From Spirochaetaceae bacterium (GTDB taxonomy: Bacteria; Spirochaetota; Spirochaetia; Treponematales; Breznakiellaceae): a stretch of DNA of 22,026 bases. The stretch lies in the NCBI GenBank assembly GCA_031290855.1, contig JAISLM010000151.1, positions 1-22,026 of the forward strand, read 5' to 3'. Shown in pieces: positions 8,120 to 16,244 of this stretch. Position 1 is the stretch's first letter. Each line of letters opens with the position of its first letter. Both the position numbers and the translations under genes were made by a program. Below the pieces are notes generated by a model, which worked only from the letters and a program-made list of their open reading frames with translations, searched no databases and was not told the origin of the DNA.

Positions 8120-8175
8120 ACACCCGCCTTCTGACAGGATTAGGTTACAACACAAAACCTCAAGGAAACGGGTGT
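8120..8175. repeat. Nested stem-loop before IS982-like remnant
   Basis: ACACCCG (8120-8126) pairs with CGGGTGT (8169-8175). Inside it CCTT (8127-8130) can pair with AAGG (8162-8165), and AGGTT (8142-8146) with AACCT (8156-8160). The outer right arm runs into the first codons of the transposase remnant, so the structure could be the 5' leader or an end of the old insertion sequence. I could not identify matching terminal inverted repeats at the far side. Confidence 0.55.
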
Positions 8176-8860
8176 GATGAACGAAACTATGTTGGTAACG
8201 GTATATTGATTTGCGGATGAATTTATCAATACCATCATGAACTATCCCCAGGGAAAACGGTTTGGGAACAACGGGAAGACAGGCGGGGCCCCAAAAAACG
8301 CTTGTCCCTTGCTGAACATCCTCCGGTTTTACCTTCGCGTCCACGACCTGAAAACCTTTCACCGGCTGGTTCAAAACGTTTACCGGGACCGCTTCCCCGG
8401 CCTGCCGGTCTTTTCCCGCCGCGGCGGTGTTTATGAAGTATCTACTTTTTCTTACCCGTACGGAGAAACGGGAGGGAACGTATTTCATTGCTTCGACGGC
8501 ACTCAGCGTCTGTGAAAACCCGTATACCAGTACGCACCGGGCATGCTTCGCGGGGGAAGAGCGTAAAGGGTGTTTTTCGGGTTTAAGCCGCACGGCGTGT
8601 GTACTCGGGCGGACGGATTTACGGATGTGTTTTTTACCGCCGGCAGCGTCCGCGACAGCCGGGTCGTGTCCGAAACAACCGGAGAACCTGAAGGGGTCTT
8701 TGTCGGGGATGCGGGGTATCTTTTGAGAGAAGAAGTGTTTTGGAAGCTGTATGGGCGGCACCGGCATATTATGGGTGCAGCGGAAAGAACATGGAGGAAA
8801 CCCGCTTGCGGAGCGGTCGTAAGCTCTCCTCGCGACTTGTGGCGCCGGGGCTACACATAA
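8174..8860 (+). pseudogene. Decayed IS982-like transposase
   Basis: Pieces in two frames join into a DDE transposase of the IS982 type. The first piece (8174 to about 8470) reads FADEFINTIM, LLNILRFYLRVHDLKTFHRL and YRDRFPGLP, with a TGA at 8207-8209. The middle piece (about 8470-8575, shifted frame) reads STALSVCENPYTSTHRACFAG. The last piece, back in the first frame, reads GFKPHGVCT, FTAGSVRDS and GDAGYLLREEVFWKLYG. This follows the family order: Asp-Ser then a Cys-Asn-like block, GFK-H, T-x-(G/S)-D, and GD-GYL. The first catalytic Asp appears replaced by Ala (FIAST where FIDS is usual). The sequence fades after about 8770, so perhaps 60-70 C-terminal residues are missing. One stop, two frameshifts and the truncation mean it is not functional. 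Confidence 0.75.
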
Positions 8861-8886
8861 AAAGCGCTTCGGTATATAGTGACGGT

Positions 8887-9540
8887 ATGAAAAGTTTTAT
8901 TTTTTACGGGTTTATATTGTTGGTTTTGGCCTTTGCCCCGCGGGACGCGGCCGCCCAGAACGCGAGCACCGAAGGTGTCGCGCCGAATACGGATCTGACG
9001 AAGCTCAAGCTTGACAAGCCTGTCGTACTCAGCTCAAACGAGACTTTTGCCGACAGCAGCAACAAGTGGATAGCGATGTCCGCCGAAGTGCATGTGATCA
9101 CGGACGCGCCGATAGACAAGCTTTACGCGATCCTGCATGACATCGAGAACCAGCCTAAGGTGTTCAACAAAGGCTTAAGCGTTACGAAAAGCGCGAAGAT
9201 CGATAGTACCGGGCCGGACGGTACGATAGCGACCTTTACCACGACCGCGGTGGGGCAGGATACCGTTTACACCGCGCTAGTAAAAGAAAACGTGAACCTG
9301 CCGCTTTCCGTGTTCATCACCTTAAAACAGACCGAACCCAACGATCAGATACGGAATCTTTACGCCACCTGGTATCTTGCCGAGGTAACGGTAAGCGGCG
9401 CGAAATACAGCTATATCCGCTTCTACGATTCAAGCGAGGCAGCGGGAGGCAGTCTTAAAAAGACCGCTATCGGCGCCGGTATTAACTCCGCCCACACCTC
9501 GTCGATAAACCAGCTTATAGCGGGCGCAAAAAAGCTTTAG
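8887..9540 (+). CDS. Exported START/SRPBCC-like protein
   Basis: The 217-residue product begins MKSFIFYGFILLVLAFA and has a likely signal-peptidase site at AAAQN near residue 24, so it should be periplasmic or envelope-bound. The mature part has the look of a SRPBCC/START-type ligand-binding fold: an early strand, VHVITDAPIDKLYAILHDIENQPKV, then long amphipathic strands and a C-terminal helical segment. No catalytic motif is visible, and the ligand is unknown. Start ATG 8887 is chosen because it gives the signal peptide; an in-frame ATG at 8740 would add 49 residues lying inside the transposase remnant. No strong Shine-Dalgarno precedes it. Its stop codon directly abuts the TTG of larE, so translation is probably coupled and the gene is likely the first member of the lar unit. 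Whether it has a role with the nickel cofactor is not known. Confidence 0.65.
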   Translation: MKSFIFYGFILLVLAFAPRDAAAQNASTEGVAPNTDLTKLKLDKPVVLSSNETFADSSNKWIAMSAEVHVITDAPIDKLYAILHDIENQPKVFNKGLSVTKSAKIDSTGPDGTIATFTTTAVGQDTVYTALVKENVNLPLSVFITLKQTEPNDQIRNLYATWYLAEVTVSGAKYSYIRFYDSSEAAGGSLKKTAIGAGINSAHTSSINQLIAGAKKL

Positions 9541-10365
9541 TTGAACGATACCGTGTCTCTGGACGAAAAATATGACAGGCTGCTCAGGTTTATAGGCGGC
9601 GCGAAAAGCGCCGCCGTCGCCTTTTCAGGCGGGGTTGACAGTTCCTTTCTATGCCACGCGGCGGTATCGGCGCTCGGCGGCAGCGCGCTTGCCGTTACGG
9701 TGCTTTCCCCGATGCTGCCCCAAAGCGAGCTTGACTGCGCGAAACGGATAGCATATCTTACCGGCATCAAACATATCATTGTAAGCGAAGATCATATTGA
9801 CGATGACGTGGCGGCGAACCCGCATGACCGGTGTTACCACTGCAAAAAGATAGAATTCACGACGATCATCGAAACGGCGCGGAAACACGGCGCGGAAATC
9901 GTTTTTGACGGTTCCAATACGGACGACCTGGACGACTACCGTCCCGGCCTCCGCGCCCTTGCCGAGTTGAAGGTGATAAGCCCGCTACGGGAGGCGGGCC
10001 TTAACAAGGCCGAGATCCGGGAACTGTCGAAGCGGGCGGGCCTCCCGACCTGGGACAAACCGGCCTTCGCCTGCCTCGCCTCGCGTATCCCCTACGGCGA
10101 GCGTATAGACCGCGAGAAGCTCTCCCGTGTCGAAAAGGCGGAAGACCTGCTCCGCTCGGAGGGCTTCGTCCAGTTCCGCGTGCGTTCCCACGGCGATATT
10201 GCCCGTATCGAAGTAGCGCGGGAGGAGCGCGGGCGCTTCTTCAACGAGGAAACGCTTGACCGCATAGCCGCCGGGATAAAGGCGCTGGGCTTCATTTACG
10301 CCGCGTTTGAGCTTGAAGGTTACGTGATGGGCAGCCTTAACAAAGCGCGGGGAACTTGTCCTTGA
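9541..10365 (+). CDS. larE: LarE, sulfur transferase for nickel-pincer cofactor
   Basis: LarE is an ATP-dependent PP-loop enzyme that converts the two carboxyl groups of pyridinium dicarboxylate mononucleotide to thiocarboxylates. The 274-residue product shows the PP-loop SGGVDS (29-34), NPHDRCYHCKK with Cys98 and Cys101, and FACLASRIPYGERID with Cys178. The Cys near 178 matches the sulfur-donating Cys of the sacrificial form (Cys176 in Lactobacillus LarE). The extra CxxC suggests the three-cysteine form described to hold a [4Fe-4S] cluster, which could act catalytically rather than being sacrificed; assignment to that type is inference. TTG 9541 follows the preceding TAG without a gap; GTG 9553 is an alternative, and neither has a clear ribosome-binding site. 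It overlaps larC by 4 bases. Confidence 0.9.
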   Translation: MNDTVSLDEKYDRLLRFIGGAKSAAVAFSGGVDSSFLCHAAVSALGGSALAVTVLSPMLPQSELDCAKRIAYLTGIKHIIVSEDHIDDDVAANPHDRCYHCKKIEFTTIIETARKHGAEIVFDGSNTDDLDDYRPGLRALAELKVISPLREAGLNKAEIRELSKRAGLPTWDKPAFACLASRIPYGERIDREKLSRVEKAEDLLRSEGFVQFRVRSHGDIARIEVAREERGRFFNEETLDRIAAGIKALGFIYAAFELEGYVMGSLNKARGTCP

Positions 10366-11612
10366 AAACGCTCCACTTTGACTGCTTTGCCGGCATTTCC
10401 GGCGATATGACGCTCGGCGCGCTCGTCGATCTTGGCGTTGACACGCGCTTGCTTTACAGGGAACTTGACAAGCTCAACCTTGCAGGCTGGTCAATCGACT
10501 TTACGAAAGAGACGCGCTGCGGCATTACCGGAACCCGCGCCGTCGTAAACGTAGATGACGGGGAAGACGCCGTTCACAGCCATCAGCCGCATGGCTTTGA
10601 AGGGCGGAACGCCCATGCCGGATGCCGCGCCTGGCGTGACATACGCGCCCTAATCGAGGGGGCCGCCTTGAGCGGCGGCGCGAAGGAACTTTCCCTCGCG
10701 ATATTTTCGCGGGTGGCCGCCGCGGAGGCGGAGGTGCACGGAGTTCCTGTGGACGACGTTACGTTCCACGAGGTCGGCGCGCTTGATTCGATCATAGACA
10801 TTGTAGGCAGCGCGGTCTGTCTTGACTTGTTGAAGCCGGACAGGATCACCTCAAGCGAAGTGGAACTGGGCGGCGGGCACGTAAAATGCGCCCACGGCGT
10901 GCTGAACGTACCGGCCCCCGCCACGCTGAAACTCTGCGAGGGCTTTCCGGTAAGGACGGGCGGCTTCAACAGTGAGATGACGACGCCGACCGGGGCCGCG
11001 ATCCTTGCCGCAAGTGTGGACGAGTTCGTAACAAGCGCCGTTTTCAGGCAGGGGAGGACAGCCTACGGCGTCGGCTCGCGTAAACTGGAGCGGCCTAACG
11101 TGCTCGCCGTCTCCTGGCGCGAGGAGCTGCCCGAATCGCTTCCCTCTTCCGGCTGCGCCTGGATACACGAGGAACTCACGGTAATGGAAACAAACATCGA
11201 CGATATGACGGGCGAGGCTCTCGGTTTCCTGATGGACAGGCTCTTCGAGGCGGGGGCGCTGGACGTAACGTTTAGCGCCTGCGTGATGAAGAAATCGCGC
11301 CCCGGCGTGATAGTTTCCGTCCTCTGTACGTTTGAAAGGCTCTCCGCTCTGCGCCGTGTTGTCTTTGAAAAATCAAGCGCGATAGGCTTCCGTGAGACGC
11401 GGGTACGGCGTATTTCACTCCCGCGGGAGACGCGCAAGCTGAAGCGGGGCGCGGACGAGGCGGAGGTAAAAACCGTTTTCCTTGACGAAAAAAGGCGGCG
11501 TTCCAAGATTGAATACCGCGACCGCGAGAGGCTGGCCCGCGAAAACGACTTATCCCTGGAAGAGGCGGAGAACACGATAAAACATGAGTACGGCGATCCC
11601 CGAAATTCTTGA
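10362..11612 (+). CDS. larC: LarC, nickel insertion protein
   Basis: LarC inserts nickel into the dithiocarboxylate pincer nucleotide in a CTP-dependent last step. The 416-residue product begins MKTLHFDCFAGISGDMTLGAL, the family hallmark, and includes the metal-binding-type His stretch (HSHQPHGFEGRNAHAG, near 70-85), EVHGVPVDDVTFHEVGALDSI, and a C-terminal domain with LETNIDD-like (METNIDDMTGE) and KKSRPGV motifs. TTG 10362 is preferred over TTG 10356 because GGGGA (10349-10353) is then 8 bases upstream and the start overlaps the larE stop as TTGA. In some lactobacilli larC needs a programmed frameshift between two frames; here it is one continuous frame. Its last 29 bases overlap larB. Confidence 0.92.
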   Translation: MKTLHFDCFAGISGDMTLGALVDLGVDTRLLYRELDKLNLAGWSIDFTKETRCGITGTRAVVNVDDGEDAVHSHQPHGFEGRNAHAGCRAWRDIRALIEGAALSGGAKELSLAIFSRVAAAEAEVHGVPVDDVTFHEVGALDSIIDIVGSAVCLDLLKPDRITSSEVELGGGHVKCAHGVLNVPAPATLKLCEGFPVRTGGFNSEMTTPTGAAILAASVDEFVTSAVFRQGRTAYGVGSRKLERPNVLAVSWREELPESLPSSGCAWIHEELTVMETNIDDMTGEALGFLMDRLFEAGALDVTFSACVMKKSRPGVIVSVLCTFERLSALRRVVFEKSSAIGFRETRVRRISLPRETRKLKRGADEAEVKTVFLDEKRRRSKIEYRDRERLARENDLSLEEAENTIKHEYGDPRNS

Positions 11613-12363
11613 ACAGGTACGTCAGGGCGCCCTCAGCCCGGAGGAGGCTGAAAAAAAGATAAGCGCCCTGTACCACGGCGACCTGGGCTTTGCCGACATA
11701 GACCTGCGTCGCGCCGACCGCACCGCGTACCCGGAGGTCGTTTACTGCGCGGGCAAGACGGTGGAACAGGCGTTGTCTATAATGACGAATATGCGGGAGC
11801 ACGGCCTTCCCGTCTTTGCGACAAGGGCGTCGAAAGAGCTGGCGGACAGGGCCGCCGCCGCTTTCGGCGAGACCGACTACCACGAGTTAAGCCAAACGCT
11901 CGGTATCGGCGGCCTGTACGCCCAGGCTGAACGCGAGGGTCTTGTTGTCGTGGCGGCGGCGGGCACCTCCGACCTGCCTGTCGCGTGGGAGGCGGCGCGG
12001 ACGGCTGAGTTCTTCGGCAGCAATGTCCGCGTGATCGCCGACATAGGAGTAGCCGGCATCCACCGCCTTTTCAAGCGGCTTGACGAGATACGCGCCGCCC
12101 GCGTGATCGTTGCCTGCGCCGGCATGGAAGGCGCGCTCGCCGGGGTTATCGCCGGCCTTGTCGCCGTCCCCGTTATCGCCCTGCCGACCGGCGTAGGTTA
12201 CGGCGCCTCCTTCGGAGGACTGGCCGCCCTGCTCGGTATGCTCACCTCCTGCGCTCCCGGTATCTCCGTCGTAAACATCAACAACGGCTTCGGCGCCGGC
12301 TACCAAGCCAACCTAATAAACCGGCCCTCCGCCGCCTTCAGCATGATAAAAGCGCTTGATTGA
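11584..12363 (+). CDS. larB: LarB, NaAD carboxylase/hydrolase
   Basis: LarB starts the nickel-pincer pathway by carboxylating the pyridinium ring of nicotinic acid adenine dinucleotide and cleaving the phosphoanhydride. The 259-residue product has a short N-terminal helix region and then the PurE/AIRC-like core: AAGTSDLPVAWEAA (125-138), VIADIGVAGIHRL (150-162), ACAGMEGALAGVIAGL, LPTGVGYGASFGG (200-212), and LTSCAPGISVVNINNGFGAG (220-239). Cys223 lies where the substrate-adduct Cys221 of the Lactobacillus enzyme is expected. Start ATG 11584 lies inside the end of larC (29-base overlap, different frame), which points to tight coupling. The order larE-larC-larB differs from the Lactobacillus larABCDE order. 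No larA follows. Confidence 0.92.
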   Translation: MSTAIPEILEQVRQGALSPEEAEKKISALYHGDLGFADIDLRRADRTAYPEVVYCAGKTVEQALSIMTNMREHGLPVFATRASKELADRAAAAFGETDYHELSQTLGIGGLYAQAEREGLVVVAAAGTSDLPVAWEAARTAEFFGSNVRVIADIGVAGIHRLFKRLDEIRAARVIVACAGMEGALAGVIAGLVAVPVIALPTGVGYGASFGGLAALLGMLTSCAPGISVVNINNGFGAGYQANLINRPSAAFSMIKALD

Positions 12364-12365
12364 CG

Positions 12366-12390
12366 GGGCCGCCTTGTATGAAAACGGCCC
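12366..12390. other. Hairpin between larB and LytM-like gene
   Basis: GGGCCG (12366-12371) pairs with CGGCCC (12385-12390) around a 13-base loop, with a further G-T wobble outside. It starts 3 bases after the larB stop. No T-run follows on the plus strand, so a terminator role is doubtful; it could protect the 3' end of the lar transcript or be incidental. Confidence 0.4.
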
Positions 12391-12409
12391 TGGGGGTAGG
12401 ATATAGCTT

Positions 12410-13312
12410 ATGGTACGTTTGGGCGGCAGGCTGTTGCCTGCCTTGTTTTTTGTATGCGGCGTGTCCGCCTTTACCTTTGAATGGCCGTCCGACGGGGCGG
12501 TGACGGTAAGCAATTTCGGCAAAAGCGATGTTGGCCGCCCGGCGCTCGGCGATACGTTCCGGTCGGACGGACCCTTGGGCGCGATAGAGGGCGGCGAAAT
12601 AATATACAGCCGGGGCGTGTCATCGCCCGCCTCGCGTTTCATGTCGCCGCTGGGCAATATGCTTGTGGTGGATCACGGGGACGGCCTCTTGAGCATATAT
12701 AGCCGCGCCGCGCATTTACAGACAAAACCGAAAAGCGCGGTAGACGCGGGCACGGTTATTGCCGTGTCGGGAATATCCGGCTGGAGTAAAACGGAGGGCT
12801 TCTACCTGTCGGTCTTTGACAGGAAGGAGCGCCGTTGGGTGAATCCCTCGCTGATAATATCCTCGATACAGGACACAAGAACGCCGTCAATTCGGTCGGT
12901 CAAACTAAAGGATAACGCGAACCGGATAACGGACCTCTCTGTAGTCCGCACGATACAGCAGGGCGCTTACACAGTGATAGTTCACGCGGAAGTGCCGCGC
13001 GCAAAAACGACGGAAGCGCCGCTGATGCCGTTACGCATAATATGTTCCGTGAACGGGGTGGAAGCCGGCTACCTTGCCTTCGAAACGTTTTCCGCGCGGG
13101 ACGGCGTCTTGATGATGTTCAGGAACGGCCTCGTACCTACCTCTCAGATCTATGCCTCCGATCCCGCCGTAGAAGCCTGCGAAGTGTTTTTTAACAGGGG
13201 ACAGGTAACGCTGGAAGTCATAGTGCAGAACAACATGGTACTGGCCGCCTCCGACACGGAAGCCGCCGCCCTCCCCTCCCGAAGCGCCGTTTACCGGCTG
13301 TCTGTCGAATAG
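12410..13312 (+). CDS. Exported LytM/M23-fold protein, degenerate active site
   Basis: The 300-residue product starts with a short signal-like segment (RLLPALFFVCGVSA). Residues ~22-150 follow the M23 (LytM) beta-fold: FEWPSDGAVTVSNFG, a GGEIIYSRG strand, MLVVDHGDGLLSIYSRAAHL, then GTVIAVSGISGWSKTEGFYLSVFD and WVNPSLII. Active M23 enzymes bind zinc with a HxxxD motif and a final HxH. Here the first motif region has no His, and the HLHFEI-type strand reads FYLSVFD, so zinc binding and peptidase activity are unlikely. It may be a regulator or scaffold like the inactive LytM proteins EnvC and NlpD; that is inference. Residues 155-300 form a beta-rich domain I do not recognise. ATG 12410 has TAGG upstream at 12397-12400. 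It may be read with larB (46 bases apart), and it converges on the ClC gene. Confidence 0.75.
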   Translation: MVRLGGRLLPALFFVCGVSAFTFEWPSDGAVTVSNFGKSDVGRPALGDTFRSDGPLGAIEGGEIIYSRGVSSPASRFMSPLGNMLVVDHGDGLLSIYSRAAHLQTKPKSAVDAGTVIAVSGISGWSKTEGFYLSVFDRKERRWVNPSLIISSIQDTRTPSIRSVKLKDNANRITDLSVVRTIQQGAYTVIVHAEVPRAKTTEAPLMPLRIICSVNGVEAGYLAFETFSARDGVLMMFRNGLVPTSQIYASDPAVEACEVFFNRGQVTLEVIVQNNMVLAASDTEAAALPSRSAVYRLSVE

Positions 13313-13327
13313 CCGTACCCGCCGCCG

Positions 13328-14674
13328 CTAGCCGCCGGTAAACGACGACTTGTTGCCGCTCAGGCCGGCGTCGTCCAGGATGCGGGTCAGAAGGACGTCG
13401 TAGACGGGGCGGGATGAGATCATTTCCGCGGTAACGAAGGAACAGAGCGAAACAAGGACAAGGCTCGCGAGGTGCTTGTAGTTTGCCGTCATCTCCAGAA
13501 CCAGCACTATGCCGGTAACCGGCGCCTTGACGACGGATGAAAACATAGCCGCCATGCCGAGTACCATAAAGTTAAGCTCGTAATCCATGCCGACAAAACC
13601 GAATTCCGAGAGGATGTTGCCGAAGGCGGCGCCCGCGAGAGCGCCGCAGGTGATGAACGGCAGGAATATCCCGCCCGACGCGCCCGAACCGGCGCAAAAT
13701 GCCGAATACAGAAGGTTCACGAACAGTATCAGCAGCAGCAGATTCACCGGGCGGTCGGTAACGGAAAGCGAGTCGATCAGCGGGTGCCCCCCTCCCGTCA
13801 CCTCGTACAGGTGGAAACTCAGCGGAACCGAAAGAAGCACCGGAATCATCGGACGGAAAAGAACAGGTATGCGGAAGAACTTGAAAAAATCCTGCGACAT
13901 ATACAGCGCCCGCTTGAACATATCCCCCAGAAAAGCGCAGATCACGCCGAGCAGCGCTATCCACATGAAGAAACGCACCGGCATAACGGTAATTGAACGG
14001 AAGTGATAGACCGGCTGCAGGCCGAAAAAGTGCCCGGCTACAAGGTCACCGGCCATCGACGCACCCATCGCGCAGGCTATCGACAACGGCGTTATCGTGA
14101 CGCGCATCTCTTCCAGCATGAAAAGAACCCCGGCAAGCGGTGCGGAAAACGCCGCGGACAGGCCCGCCGCCGTCGAGGAGGCCAGCAGCGTGTTCCGCTC
14201 CCGCTGCGGCCTCTTGAATATTTGCAGGATCGCCAGACCCGTATAGGTGGCCAGCATCACGGAAGGCCCCTCCCATCCGAAGGAAAGCCCCACCGATATA
14301 GCAAGAAAGCTGGCAAACCACTTCAGCGGCAGTTCAGTCTTCCAGTCGGTCTTCAGGAAGCCCTGTATCACGCCCTTTATCTGGGAGACGCCGCCTCCCG
14401 ACACCATGGGGCGGACGACGTTCGCGAGCCCAAGCAGGAGCCCCGCGAGCGCGAGGCCTGCCGACAGAAACACCGTGTACTTTGCCGGCATCGAAGGCAG
14501 AGCCTGGTATATCTTCAGCCGCAACAGGTCGGTGCGGTTCAGCGCGAGCCGGAACAGCACTATCACAAAGCCCGTCGAGCAGCCTATCACTATGCTCTCG
14601 ATTATCACCGCCAGGCGCGAGCCGTACCAATCGCGCATCATCCCTTCAATCTGATTCTCTTGTTCCTGTTTCAT
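13328..14674 (-). CDS. ClC-family chloride/proton antiporter-type channel
   Basis: The 448-residue membrane protein carries the ClC signature regions: VSGGGVSQIKG (91-101, at the place of GSGIP), GWEGPSVMLA (133-142, with the gating Glu135), LEEMR (187-191, with Glu189 at the place of the internal proton glutamate), and GSGASGGIFLPFITCGALAGA in the second half. Both glutamates used for proton coupling in the E. coli exchanger are present, so a 2Cl-/H+ antiporter is more likely than a passive channel. The length fits a membrane-only ClC without cytoplasmic CBS domains. ATG 14674 lacks a strong Shine-Dalgarno. It lies 21 bases downstream of hisS on the same strand, so they are probably cotranscribed, and it ends 15 bases from the stop of the LytM-like gene. 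Confidence 0.92.
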   Translation of the reverse strand: MKQEQENQIEGMMRDWYGSRLAVIIESIVIGCSTGFVIVLFRLALNRTDLLRLKIYQALPSMPAKYTVFLSAGLALAGLLLGLANVVRPMVSGGGVSQIKGVIQGFLKTDWKTELPLKWFASFLAISVGLSFGWEGPSVMLATYTGLAILQIFKRPQRERNTLLASSTAAGLSAAFSAPLAGVLFMLEEMRVTITPLSIACAMGASMAGDLVAGHFFGLQPVYHFRSITVMPVRFFMWIALLGVICAFLGDMFKRALYMSQDFFKFFRIPVLFRPMIPVLLSVPLSFHLYEVTGGGHPLIDSLSVTDRPVNLLLLILFVNLLYSAFCAGSGASGGIFLPFITCGALAGAAFGNILSEFGFVGMDYELNFMVLGMAAMFSSVVKAPVTGIVLVLEMTANYKHLASLVLVSLCSFVTAEMISSRPVYDVLLTRILDDAGLSGNKSSFTGG

Positions 14675-14695
14675 CGCCGTAATTGTTTGCCGCGT

Positions 14696-16039
14696 TCAGG
14701 CCCTATCTTCCGAAAGAGGCGCGTCTTTCACGCTTTTTAAAAAAGCTATCGCCTCTTTCACAGAAAGCTCCACGCCGTTCCGCCTGGCCGCGAGATCCCG
14801 GAGTACCACGGGGCCGCAATCCCCCCCGCCGTCCGCGCACCCGCCGGACGGGACGAGCGCCCAGCGTATACCCTTCTTCTCGGCAAGCGCGAACTGGCTC
14901 CCATGCTTCTTCGCCTCGAAGAAAACTTCCGTAGCGATCCCCTCGGCGCGGAAGATCCGCGCGATACGCTGGTAAAGCCCTCCCTTCCCCTCATCGACAC
15001 ATACCACGGCCAGTTCCGCGTAAGTCTCCCGTTTCGCCATCCCGCCGGACGCCTCCAGAGCCGCGATCAGCCTGTCAAGCCCTATCGACGAGCCGACCCC
15101 GCTCAGAGCCTCCCTTGAGTAGAGCCCGCACAGGTCGTCGTAGCGCCCGCCCGAACAGACCGACCCTATGCCCGGCAACCCGTCCAGCAGCGTCTCGAAA
15201 ACGATACCCGTGTAGTAATCCAGTCCACGCGTAATCGCCGGGTCAAGCGTGAAGACATCCTGGACACCCGTGTCGCGGAGGAAGCCGCGCAGTTCGCGGA
15301 GCCGCAGCGCGTCCGGGTTGTCTCCGCCCGCCGCCTCCGTCATAGCGTCCAGCGTCTCGTCCCAGCCGCCCTTCGTCTCCACGTAAGAGACGATCCGCTC
15401 GGCCCGCTTATCGCCGAGTTCCCCGGCCAGCAGTTCCAGCACCCCGTCCCGCCCTATCCTGGAAAGCTTGTCGACGGCCCGCAGCACCTCCACCGATCTG
15501 CCGGCGGCGTCCAGCGTTTGCAGGAAGCGGGTAAAAAGCCCCCGGTGATTCAGCCGTATCGTAAACGGGCCCGCGCCCGCCGCGTCAAGCGCCTCCTTCA
15601 TGATCAGCAGTATCTCGGCGTCCGCCGCCGCGCAGTTGCTGCCGATACAGTCAAAGTCGCACTGCGTAAACTCCCGGTAGCGCCCCCGCTGCGTATTCTC
15701 GCCTCGCCACACCCTGGCGATATGGTAGCGCTTGAACGGCATAGGCAGCAGGGAGCGATGTTCCGCGACAAAACGCGCGAAAGGCACGGTCAGGTCGAAA
15801 CGCAGCGCGACATCCCGCCCGCCGGAATCGTTGAAGCGGTACACCTGCTTTTCAGTCTCGCCGCCGCCCTTGCCCAACAGGATTTCGGCGTACTCCAGCG
15901 CCGGCGTATCTATCGGCACAAAGCCGAAGCCGCGAAACACCGCCTCGACACGGGCGATGAGATCGCGTCTTTCAATCTCGGCTGCCGGCAAAAAGTCTCT
16001 AAAACCCTTCAACACGCGAGGTTCTATCAGATGAAACAT
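14696..16039 (-). CDS. hisS: Histidine--tRNA ligase
   Basis: HisS is the class II synthetase that charges tRNA-His. The 447-residue product opens with VLKGFRDFLP near residue 9. Motif 2 is FKRYHIARVWRGENTQRGRYREFTQCDFD (split over 102-130), the histidine-binding HisA motif is TRGLDYYTGIVFE, and motif 3 is GVGSSIGLDRLI. A C-terminal anticodon-binding domain follows (ELAVVCVDEG, FEAKKHGSQFALAEKKG). The length is slightly above the ~424 of E. coli, with an acidic Gly-rich patch near the C-terminus (GGCADGGGDCG). ATG 16039 fits the conserved N-terminus; a weak GAAG is the only ribosome-binding signal. A 6-bp inverted repeat, CTTCAG/CTGAAG (16042-16047 and 16054-16059), lies directly upstream and may occlude or mark the start. 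Confidence 0.93.
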   Translation of the reverse strand: MFHLIEPRVLKGFRDFLPAAEIERRDLIARVEAVFRGFGFVPIDTPALEYAEILLGKGGGETEKQVYRFNDSGGRDVALRFDLTVPFARFVAEHRSLLPMPFKRYHIARVWRGENTQRGRYREFTQCDFDCIGSNCAAADAEILLIMKEALDAAGAGPFTIRLNHRGLFTRFLQTLDAAGRSVEVLRAVDKLSRIGRDGVLELLAGELGDKRAERIVSYVETKGGWDETLDAMTEAAGGDNPDALRLRELRGFLRDTGVQDVFTLDPAITRGLDYYTGIVFETLLDGLPGIGSVCSGGRYDDLCGLYSREALSGVGSSIGLDRLIAALEASGGMAKRETYAELAVVCVDEGKGGLYQRIARIFRAEGIATEVFFEAKKHGSQFALAEKKGIRWALVPSGGCADGGGDCGPVVLRDLAARRNGVELSVKEAIAFLKSVKDAPLSEDRA

Positions 16040-16244
16040 CGCTTCAGTCTATTCTGAAGTATCAAAACCGCCAAGCCCCGCGCAAGCGCGGTGTGCCTAT
16101 ATGCGGAGTTTGCGGATAAATGCGGAGCGTTGAGATTTCGGATTTTGCTTAACGCTCGTCTCCAAACTATATTCCCCCAACGACTCGACCAGACAACACC
16201 GTTACAATCGACCCGCGCTTCAGGATGCCCGCTGCGACAGGGGG

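Noticed and set aside
8090..8767. 225-codon minus-strand open frame
   Set aside because: The opposite strand carries recognisable IS982-like motifs in two frames; this frame has no family resemblance.
11584..11612. Programmed frameshift joining larC and larB, or splitting larC
   Set aside because: larC is complete in one frame and larB has its own conserved N-terminus; the 29-base overlap is ordinary coupling.
12366..12390. Intrinsic terminator after larB
   Set aside because: The hairpin is sound but no T-run follows on the plus strand.
14003..14740. 245-codon plus-strand open frame opposite the ClC gene
   Set aside because: It is antisense to an unmistakable ClC transporter and is His/Arg/Gln-rich without motifs.
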